NCBI GenBank assembly: GCA_016214425.1
Contig: JACRON010000266.1
Span: 1 to 8,047, forward strand
Direction of reading: 5' to 3'
Origin: Nitrospirota bacterium
GTDB taxonomy: Bacteria > Nitrospirota > CAKKRA01 > 9FT-COMBO-42-15
Length of the DNA stretch: 8,047 nt
Each line of letters starts with the position of its first letter. The stretch's first letter is position 1. The position numbers and the translations under genes are program-made. The notes below the pieces were generated by a model. It was not told where the DNA came from. It made no database searches and worked only from the letters and a program-made list of their open reading frames with translations. Shown in pieces: positions 1 through 5,573 of the stretch.

Positions 1-589
1 TTTCTACAAATCGCGGCACAACAAAGGTCAAAAGCACAACAAAGGCAATAACTGTTGCTGCAATAACAATTATGGGGTATCTTGTCGCTGCCTTTACCCT
101 TGCACGGGTTTCAGCCTCATGCTCTGCTAAAGATGCAAGACGCTCCAATATCTCGTCTAAGACACCGCCTGCCTCGCCAGCCCTTATCATATTTACATAT
201 AAGTTGCTGAATACCTTTGGGTGTTTGGCAAGGGCATCAGCAATGGTGCTTCCGCCCTCTACATCCTGCTTTACCTTTGCTATAACCATTTTAAATCTGG
301 GATTTTCTGTCTGCTCAATTAAGGTGTCAAAGCTGGAAATGAAAGGGAGACCTGCACTGATTAATGTGGCAAGCTGTCTGCTAAAGACAATCAGATCCTG
401 CGCAGTGATTCTCGTAAACTTGACAAAAAAGTCAGGCGAGAAAATCCCTTGTTTCTCTTCTTTTATAGAGACAGGGATATACCCAAGGCCGTCTAATTGG
501 GCAGCAACGCCCTCTACGGTCGCTGTCTCAACAGTGCCTTCAATGAGTGCGCCAAATTTATCCCTTGCCTTATAGCGAAAAGATGGCAT
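1..589 (-). CDS. pilC: Type IV pilus inner-membrane platform protein PilC (GspF family), C-terminus outside window
   Basis: The minus strand is open from an ATG at 589 to the window edge, giving the first 196 residues with no stop. The start reads MPSFRYKARDKFG, the usual PilC/GspF opening. Residues about 20-45 form the small N-terminal region ending in GYIPVSI. Residues about 62-190 are the first T2SSF domain, with FSRQLATLISAGLP (69-82) and the family block MIRAGEAGGVLDEILERLA (134-152). A hydrophobic span at about 171-191 is the first membrane helix. Family members are about 400 residues, so roughly half is missing. PilC is the inner-membrane platform that works with the PilB ATPase encoded just upstream. 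An in-frame TGA lies 18 nt upstream of the ATG with no other good start between, which fixes the start. There is no Shine-Dalgarno sequence, consistent with the leaderless transcript predicted from the promoter at 599-627. A GspF of a type II secretion system is the alternative; pairing with PilB favours the pilus. Confidence 0.93.
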   Translation of the reverse strand, partial: MPSFRYKARDKFGALIEGTVETATVEGVAAQLDGLGYIPVSIKEEKQGIFSPDFFVKFTRITAQDLIVFSRQLATLISAGLPFISSFDTLIEQTENPRFKMVIAKVKQDVEGGSTIADALAKHPKVFSNLYVNMIRAGEAGGVLDEILERLASLAEHEAETRARVKAATRYPIIVIAATVIAFVVLLTFVVPRFVE

Positions 590-598
590 AATATTTAA

Positions 599-627
599 AG
601 TATATCAAAGGGTGGAAGATATGTCAA
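599..627 (-). promoter_or_regulatory. Near-consensus sigma-70 promoter for pilC, predicted leaderless
   Basis: On the minus strand the -35 hexamer is TTGACA (622-627, perfect) and the -10 is TATACT (599-604, one mismatch to TATAAT), separated by exactly 17 bp. A start site 7 nt past the -10 would be the A at 592, only 3 nt before the pilC ATG at 589. The lack of any ribosome binding site before that ATG fits a leaderless message. The T-rich stretch at 636-648 lies 9 nt upstream of the -35 and could also act as an UP-like element. This is inferred from sequence only. Confidence 0.7.
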
Positions 628-649
628 AGCGGCTGAAAAAGAAAAAAAT

Positions 650-729
650 GTAGGGGCGATCCTTGTGATCGCCCTCACCGGGGCTGGAGTAAATACAAGA
701 TTTGGGGCGAATACAAGATTCGCCCCTAC
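650..729. repeat. REPIN-like inverted repeat element, copy A (80 bp)
   Basis: The element begins with GTAGGGGCGA (650-659) and ends with its exact reverse complement TCGCCCCTAC (720-729). Each half folds by itself: hairpin 1 has an 8-bp stem GGGCGATC/GATCGCCC (654-661 and 667-674) with loop CTTGT; hairpin 2 has a 9-bp stem GGGGCGAAT/ATTCGCCCC (704-712 and 718-726) with loop ACAAG. A GTAG tetranucleotide at the foot of each hairpin, two hairpins in inverse orientation and a short spacer match the known layout of REP doublets (REPINs/BIMEs) mobilised by RAYT (TnpA-REP) transposases. Against copy B it has one substitution (679 versus 2480) and an extra 18 bp. No transposase gene is in the window, so family assignment is by structure only. 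Confidence 0.8.
686..721. repeat. 18-bp tandem duplication inside repeat copy A
   Basis: Positions 686-703 and 704-721 are adjacent 18-bp units matching at 14 of 18 positions. They share the core AATACAAGATT. All four differences are transitions. The unit at 686-703 is absent from copy B, which accounts for the whole length difference (80 versus 62 bp). Two of the changes pair with each other: the hairpin segment GAAT/ATTC of unit 2 appears as AAAT/ATTT in unit 1, so a short stem is kept. Confidence 0.65.
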
Positions 730-2429
730 TCAACAATCTCCTGTGTAACCCTTAAGACCTCTTCAAGGGTGGTAATGCCTTTTATTGCCTTGTCTAAGCC
801 CTCTTCTCTTAAACCTGTAAAGCCTGTTTTAAACGCTGCAGTGCGGATTGTTGTAGAAGACGCCTTAGCAACAATAAGGTTTCTTATATCCTCATCAATT
901 ACTAAGACCTCAAAGAGGGCTATCCTTCCTGAATAACCTGTGCCCCTGCAATCCTGGCAGCCTGCGCCTTCAACAAAGGTAATATCCTTTGAATCAGGAA
1001 TTCCAAGTTCTTTAATAAGCTCCTCTGTTGGTTTATATACCCTTTTGCATTTCTGGCAGACCTTTCTGACAAGGCGCTGGCCCACAACTATCATCAGGGA
1101 TGAGGCAATAAGAAAGGGTTCAATCCCCATATCAATAAGCCTTGCAACAGCGCCAGGCGCGTCATTTGTATGCAAGGTAGAGAACACAAGATGGCCTGTC
1201 AAAGCAGCCTGAACTGCAATCACTGCTGTCTCCTTGTCTCTGACCTCGCCGACCATAACTATATCAGGGTCCTGCCTTAAGATAGACCGAAGACCAGTTG
1301 CAAATGTTACCCCTGCCTTTGGATTTATCTGAACCTGATTTACAATATTAAGCTGATACTCAACAGGGTCTTCTATTGTTATTATGTTCTTCTCCATTGA
1401 ATTTATGGTATTTAACGCAGAATAAAGGGTAGTTGTCTTGCCGCTTCCTGTTGGGCCGCTGACAAGGATAAAACCATAAGGTTTTGTAATCATCTTTTTG
1501 AATTTATTCAGGCCAGTGGCTGAGAATCCTAAGTCCTCCAGACCCGGCAGGATAGTGCCTTTATTAAGAAGCCTCATTACAATCTTTTCGCCAAAGATAG
1601 TAGGAAGCGTTGAAACCCTGATATCCATGCTTTTCTCGCCGACATTCATGTTAAACCTTCCATCCTGAGGCGCCCTCTTTTCAGAAATATCTAAATTTGC
1701 CAATATCTTTATCCTTGAGCTGATGCCTGCCTGAAGGTGTTTTGGCGGGGTCATCACCTCATGCAGAATGCCATCTACCCTGTATCTAATCCTTGTCGCC
1801 TTTTCATCAGGCTCAACATGGATGTCGCTTGCGCCATCGCGTACCGCCTGTGTAATCATCATATTCACAAGCTTTATTACAGGCGCGTCATCGGTCTTTA
1901 TTTCAAGTGCAATAGGCCGCTCCTCAATGCCTTCTTCTACAGCAGCCTGAGAAGCAAAATCCTTTATAGCCTCCTGCATGGTAGAGGTAACAGAATAGAA
2001 GCGGTCTATTGCCTTTAGTATATCCCTTTCAGTGCTGACAACTGTCTGGATATCGCTGCCTGTAATGCGCCTTATATCATCAATGGCAAAGACATTTAAA
2101 GGGTCTACCATAGCAACAGTAATGACATTTCCCTTCTTGTATAATGGAATTGCCTGATAGCGTCTTGCAACTGTCTCTGGAATCATCCTTACAATAGTAG
2201 GCTCAACAATAACATTATCCAGAGACATGTGGGAAATACCCATCTGTTTGCCAAGAACCTTTATAATAGAATCTTCTGAGACATAACCAAGATTGCGGAG
2301 TATTACCCCTAACCTGCCGCCGTGTATCTTCTGCTCAGCAAGCGCCCGCTCAAGCTGGCCTCGTGTAATAATGCCCTCTGCAATCAGCATCTCCCCGAGC
2401 ATCTTCTTTTTTTGTAAAGGTACAGCCAT
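726..2429 (-). CDS. pilB: Type IV pilus assembly ATPase PilB (GspE family) with MshEN-like N-terminus
   Basis: This hexameric cytoplasmic ATPase powers pilin polymerisation through the PilC platform. I chose the ATG at 2429 (567 residues) over an in-frame TTG at 2441, because a GGAG at 2436-2439 sits 6 nt before the ATG and would lie inside the longer version. With the ATG as residue 1, two 24-residue MshEN-type motifs are at 10-33 and 39-62, separated by 5 residues. The ATPase domain shows Walker A GPTGSGKTT (325-333), Asp box IEDPVEY (352-358), Walker B with RQDPDIVMVGEVRD (385-398) and His box TGHLVFSTLHTND (411-423). A tetracysteine zinc site uses CxxC at C458/C461 and C491/C494. Length is normal for PilB. 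The TAG stop is formed by the flanking repeat. GspE or MshE-type ATPases are alternatives, but adjacency to pilC favours PilB. The gap to the upstream epimerase gene is 89 nt. Confidence 0.95.
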   Translation of the reverse strand: MAVPLQKKKMLGEMLIAEGIITRGQLERALAEQKIHGGRLGVILRNLGYVSEDSIIKVLGKQMGISHMSLDNVIVEPTIVRMIPETVARRYQAIPLYKKGNVITVAMVDPLNVFAIDDIRRITGSDIQTVVSTERDILKAIDRFYSVTSTMQEAIKDFASQAAVEEGIEERPIALEIKTDDAPVIKLVNMMITQAVRDGASDIHVEPDEKATRIRYRVDGILHEVMTPPKHLQAGISSRIKILANLDISEKRAPQDGRFNMNVGEKSMDIRVSTLPTIFGEKIVMRLLNKGTILPGLEDLGFSATGLNKFKKMITKPYGFILVSGPTGSGKTTTLYSALNTINSMEKNIITIEDPVEYQLNIVNQVQINPKAGVTFATGLRSILRQDPDIVMVGEVRDKETAVIAVQAALTGHLVFSTLHTNDAPGAVARLIDMGIEPFLIASSLMIVVGQRLVRKVCQKCKRVYKPTEELIKELGIPDSKDITFVEGAGCQDCRGTGYSGRIALFEVLVIDEDIRNLIVAKASSTTIRTAAFKTGFTGLREEGLDKAIKGITTLEEVLRVTQEIVE

Positions 2430-2435
2430 ATAAGA

Positions 2436-2439
2436 CTCC
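2436..2439 (-). promoter_or_regulatory. Ribosome binding site that sets the pilB start
   Basis: GGAG on the minus strand stands 6 nt before the ATG at 2429. The competing TTG at 2441 overlaps this region and has no purine-rich site upstream of it, only the repeat flank. This favours the shorter, 567-residue protein. Confidence 0.75.
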
Positions 2440-2450
2440 AAATTACATCT

Positions 2451-2512
2451 GTAGGGGCGATCCTTGTGATCGCCCTCACTGGGGCTGGGGCGAATACAAG
2501 ATTCGCCCCTAC
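2451..2512. repeat. REPIN-like inverted repeat element, copy B (62 bp)
   Basis: This second copy fills most of the gap between the epimerase gene and pilB. Its ends GTAGGGGCGA (2451-2460) and TCGCCCCTAC (2503-2512) are exact inverted repeats. Hairpin 1 pairs 2455-2462 with 2468-2475 around CTTGT; hairpin 2 pairs 2487-2495 with 2501-2509 around ACAAG. The flanks AATTAC (2441-2446) and GTAATT (2515-2520) are also complementary, so the palindrome may extend further. It aligns to copy A over all 62 positions with one substitution. Unlike copy A, no T-tract follows on the minus strand, so it is a poor terminator and may instead modulate read-through or mRNA decay between the epimerase gene and pilB. 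Confidence 0.8.
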
Positions 2513-2518
2513 AAGTAA

Positions 2519-3439
2519 TTACATATTATTTTTAAAATACTCCACTGTCTTTTTTAGACCTTCCTGTATGGAGACTCTCGGCTCCCACTCACACTCTTTG
2601 CTAATTTTACCATAATCAAGCACACTTCGCAATTGCTCCCCCTTTTTCCCAGGGCCATGCACCTCCTTGATATCTGCCTTTGTTATCTCCATAAGATGCC
2701 TGAACAGCTCATTAACTGAGATCTCTCTGCCTGTACCGACATTATATGCCTCTGAAACACCCTTCTGCATAACAGCCATATTTGCCTCTACAACATCCTC
2801 TACAAACACATAGTCTCTCGTCTGATTGCCGTTGCCATTTATAATTGGCTGCTCGCCTTTCAACATCTTGTTTGTAAAGATAGCCACAACCCCTGCCTCT
2901 CCAAAGGGGTCCTGCCTCGGACCGTATACATTTGCATATCTTAAGTTTACATAATCCAAGCCGTAATTTATCTTATAATAATATAGATATTTCTCGCCTG
3001 TTAGTTTGCCGATGCCATAAGGGCTTAGAGGCTTTAATGGATGGTCTTCAGATGCAGGAAAGCTCTCCTGCTCGCCGTAGATTGCGCCGCCTGATGATGC
3101 AAAGAGAACCCTTCTTACACCATGTTTTACACAGCGCTCAAGGAGATTTATCATGCCGAGGATATTCACCTCAGCGTCATAAACCGGGTCAGAGACAGAT
3201 TTCCTTACATCTATCTGGGCTGCGTGATGATTTACTAATTCAGGCTTCTCCTTTCTGAATATCTTTTCAAGCTTTGAGGAACAGATATCAGCCTTATAAA
3301 ACCTTGCCTTCTTATTTATATTTTTCTTTTTCCCTGTAACAAGGCTGTCTACAACCACAACCTCATGCCCCTCTTCAATATACCTGTCAACAATGTGTGA
3401 ACCAATAAAACCTGCACCGCCAGTAATAAGTATCTTCAC
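2519..3439 (-). CDS. GalE-like NAD-dependent nucleotide-sugar 4-epimerase
   Basis: This is a 306-residue extended short-chain dehydrogenase/reductase, a family that interconverts C4 epimers of UDP-sugars in the cytosol using bound NAD. It shows the Rossmann motif GGAGFIG (7-13), the acidic D31 ending strand 2, NHHAAQIDVRKS (70-81), the serine region SSGGAIYGE (115-123), catalytic Y141 and K145 in SPYGIGK, and RYANVYGPRQDPFGEAG (167-183). The start is GTG at 3439, with GGGAGG (3446-3451) 6 nt upstream and a 4-nt GTGA overlap with uxs. Length is typical of the short bacterial/archaeal GalE type. UDP-glucose/galactose is the usual substrate. Because the gene directly follows ugd and uxs, UDP-xylose to UDP-arabinose or a uronic acid epimerisation are real alternatives, so I give no gene symbol. 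It is the last gene of the polysaccharide block. Confidence 0.88.
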   Translation of the reverse strand: MKILITGGAGFIGSHIVDRYIEEGHEVVVVDSLVTGKKKNINKKARFYKADICSSKLEKIFRKEKPELVNHHAAQIDVRKSVSDPVYDAEVNILGMINLLERCVKHGVRRVLFASSGGAIYGEQESFPASEDHPLKPLSPYGIGKLTGEKYLYYYKINYGLDYVNLRYANVYGPRQDPFGEAGVVAIFTNKMLKGEQPIINGNGNQTRDYVFVEDVVEANMAVMQKGVSEAYNVGTGREISVNELFRHLMEITKADIKEVHGPGKKGEQLRSVLDYGKISKECEWEPRVSIQEGLKKTVEYFKNNM

Positions 3440-4383
3440 TGTGAACCTCCCTTTTCATGTAATTTCTTCTCAAAATATCTTATTGTCTCCTTTAATCCAT
3501 TTTCAAGCCCAACCTTTGGCTCCCAGCCTAATTCTACCTTCGCCTTAGAAATATCTGGCTGGCGGACCTTTGGATCGTCCTCTGGCAGAGGTTTGAATAC
3601 TATTTTGCTTTTACTGCCTGTCATCTTTACTATCTTCTCAGCCATTGAGGTAAGGGTCATCTCATGGGGATTGCCAAGATTAACAGGCGTTGTAATATCT
3701 GACATCAAAAGCCTGTAGATGCCGTCTACCATATCTGAGATATAGCAGAAGCTCCTTGTCTGAGAGCCGTCGCCAAAGACAGTAACATCCTCATTCTTTA
3801 ACGCCTGACTTATAAATGTAGGGATAGCGCGGCCGTCTCTTATGCGCATCCTCGGGCCGTATGTATTAAATATCCTTATAATTCTCGTATCCAGTTTATG
3901 GTATCTGTGATACGCCATTGTTAGCGCCTCAGCAAATCTCTTTGCCTCATCATATACACCCCTTGGGCCGATTGGGTTGACATTTCCCCAGTAGTCCTCC
4001 TTTTGCGGGTGTATAAGGGGGTCGCCGTAAACCTCTGATGTTGAGGCAAGGAGAAATCTTGCGCCTGTTTTTTTTGCTAAGCCGAGAGCCTTGTGCGTGC
4101 CGATGGAGCCGACCTTCAAGGTCTGTATGGGAAGCTCAAGATAATCAATCGGACTTGCAGGGCTTGCAAAATGGAGTATGGCATCTATTTTGCCATCTAC
4201 ATAAATATAGTTTGTTACATCATACTGTATAAAGGAGAATCTCTTATCCCTTATATGGTCTATATTTGCCGTATCGCCTGTTATAAGATTATCCATGCAG
4301 ATAACCTCATGGCCTTCTGATAAAAGCCTGTCACAAAGATGCGAACCAATAAAACCTGCGCCGCCTGTAATTAATATCCTCAT
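3436..4383 (-). CDS. uxs: UDP-glucuronate decarboxylase (UDP-xylose synthase)
   Basis: The 315-residue product would convert UDP-glucuronate to UDP-xylose with an internal NAD hydride cycle. Motifs are GGAGFIG (7-13), HFASPASPIDY (71-81), TSEVYGDP (115-122, with the T-S-E triad typical of UXS), YWGNVNPIGPRGVYDEAKR (131-149, containing Y144 and K148), FNTYGPRMR (172-180) and GDGSQTRSFCYI (204-215). The NPIGPRGVYDEAKR block is the clearest family signature and separates it from GalE and from dTDP-glucose dehydratase. It starts at ATG 4383, overlapping the ligase stop by 4 nt (ATGA), with AGGAAG (4394-4399) 10 nt upstream. The substrate is made by ugd two genes upstream, so the pathway step is locally complete. 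Length is that of soluble bacterial UXS without a membrane anchor. Confidence 0.93.
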   Translation of the reverse strand: MRILITGGAGFIGSHLCDRLLSEGHEVICMDNLITGDTANIDHIRDKRFSFIQYDVTNYIYVDGKIDAILHFASPASPIDYLELPIQTLKVGSIGTHKALGLAKKTGARFLLASTSEVYGDPLIHPQKEDYWGNVNPIGPRGVYDEAKRFAEALTMAYHRYHKLDTRIIRIFNTYGPRMRIRDGRAIPTFISQALKNEDVTVFGDGSQTRSFCYISDMVDGIYRLLMSDITTPVNLGNPHEMTLTSMAEKIVKMTGSKSKIVFKPLPEDDPKVRQPDISKAKVELGWEPKVGLENGLKETIRYFEKKLHEKGGSQ

Positions 4384-5573
4384 ATATTCACTGCTTCCTT
4401 TCTCTTAGAGATTGCAAAACCCATTCCTACCAATAACCACAGCATCAACGCCATCTCATCCACCAAAAGATGGTCAAATTGTATACGGATTAAGAATCCA
4501 ACAACAGAAACAAAAATAGCAAAAGATAATATCCTATTCTCATTCAATTTATCCTTCCAATCCTTCCATAAAGACTTTATTGTTGCCCAAAAGAGCCAGA
4601 CTAATGCAATGAGACCTGGTATCCCAAGCTCAAGGCCAATATTGATAAATGTATTGTGCGTATGAAAATGCTGTATGTCTTTCTTAAAAAATTCAGGGTA
4701 TACGGCTGCAAAGTTCTTTCTGCCATAGCCAATGCCAAAGACAGGCGAATCCTTTAAATGTATTATACCAAACTTCCACAATCTTATCCTCACAGAATCG
4801 CTATCCCTGTACTGTTCTATCAAACCCTTTTCAGAAAGGCGATGCCCTGATGTTAAACTCAGTCCGGCTATCCCTAATATTACTACAGCAGATAATACAA
4901 CCAAAATCTTTCTGTCAATAAAAATCCCCCAAATAAGCAGCTCAATAAAAGCGACAATCCATGCTCCCTTAGTAAAAGAAAGTCCCAGAGAAACTAATAA
5001 TAAAGAAGCTGTCAGTAAATATAGATACTTTATGCTCCCGACAGCCATACGAAGTCTATAAAGAATAACCGGCAACACCAAAATAATGTATGCACTAAAA
5101 TATTGAGGGTCAGGCGTAAAAGAATCGGCTCTTCCTTTCATCTTCATCTGGCCTGCAATTCCAAAATATTCCAGAACCCCGTATAAACTTACTATTATTG
5201 CCCCAACCATTAACGCATCAATTATCCTCTCCACCTTCTTCTTTTCAATATTATTGATTGAAGAATAGAGAAGGAGAAAGCCAATCAACATATCGCTTCT
5301 GTATTCTTTAAAACTATATCTGACATCTACAGAGAATATTGTTGAAAGCAGTCCCCATACCAATAAAAATAAAATAGGAAAATCCAACGGTGTCTTTTTA
5401 AAGGCTATCTTTCTATTAATAATTATATCCAATAGATAGAAGAATACAGGGATAAAAATTGCAACAAGCCTTAAGGTCATGGTATGTGCAAAAGGGAGGA
5501 TAAAAATAAGAATCATAAAGGAGGCCAAATTGATTAACGGCCTCTTTTCCAATATCTTTCTTATCGTATCCAA
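4380..5573 (-). CDS. O-antigen ligase / polysaccharide polymerase family membrane protein (Wzy_C)
   Basis: This 397-residue protein has about 11-12 hydrophobic spans, from about 14-30 through 373-388. Between two of them, about 240-315, is a large loop, expected to be periplasmic, carrying the family features: R262 and R264 in VRIRLW, SPVFGIGYG (276-284), and HFHTHN (302-307). H306-N307 followed by nine residues and G317-x-x-G320 matches the H-N-x9-G-x-x-G signature reported for WaaL-type ligases. The family joins undecaprenyl-linked glycan to an acceptor (WaaL) or polymerises repeat units (Wzy); sequence alone does not decide which. The start is TTG at 5573, with AGGGG (5580-5584) 6 nt upstream; an in-frame TAA lies further up and the next ATG (residue 20) would cut the first helix. 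It overlaps the end of ugd by 13 nt and the start of uxs by 4 nt. Confidence 0.88.
   Translation of the reverse strand: MDTIRKILEKRPLINLASFMILIFILPFAHTMTLRLVAIFIPVFFYLLDIIINRKIAFKKTPLDFPILFLLVWGLLSTIFSVDVRYSFKEYRSDMLIGFLLLYSSINNIEKKKVERIIDALMVGAIIVSLYGVLEYFGIAGQMKMKGRADSFTPDPQYFSAYIILVLPVILYRLRMAVGSIKYLYLLTASLLLVSLGLSFTKGAWIVAFIELLIWGIFIDRKILVVLSAVVILGIAGLSLTSGHRLSEKGLIEQYRDSDSVRIRLWKFGIIHLKDSPVFGIGYGRKNFAAVYPEFFKKDIQHFHTHNTFINIGLELGIPGLIALVWLFWATIKSLWKDWKDKLNENRILSFAIFVSVVGFLIRIQFDHLLVDEMALMLWLLVGMGFAISKRKEAVNI

Larger units (their letters stand above)
636..729 (-). terminator. Probable intrinsic terminator after pilB, built from the REPIN-like repeat
   Basis: Read on the minus strand, the pilB stop is followed by two GC-rich hairpins. 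The second has stem GGGCGATC (674-667), loop ACAAG and stem GATCGCCC (661-654). After it come CTACA, seven Ts (648-642), a C and five Ts (640-636). If the outer arms of the element (720-729 with 650-659) pair instead, the T-tract begins 1 nt after the stem base, which is ideal terminator geometry. If only the inner hairpin forms, the 5-nt gap makes it weaker. Position between a stop codon and a new promoter supports termination. Confidence 0.55.

Noticed and set aside
72..575. Open frame of 167 codons on the plus strand
   Set aside because: It lies wholly antisense to pilC, whose minus-strand frame gives a clear PilC/GspF match; the plus-strand product has no recognisable features.
2430..2441. 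TTG at 2441 as the pilB start
   Set aside because: It lacks an upstream ribosome binding site, while the ATG at 2429 has GGAG 6 nt before it.
2430..2450. Possible promoter for pilB with TGTAAT as -10
   Set aside because: No acceptable -35 hexamer is found 16-18 bp upstream, where the repeat hairpin sits; one hexamer alone is not enough.
650..2512. The two palindromic repeats as a CRISPR array or insertion sequence
   Set aside because: There are only two copies, 1.7 kb apart with pilB between them, no regular spacers, no cas gene and no transposase.
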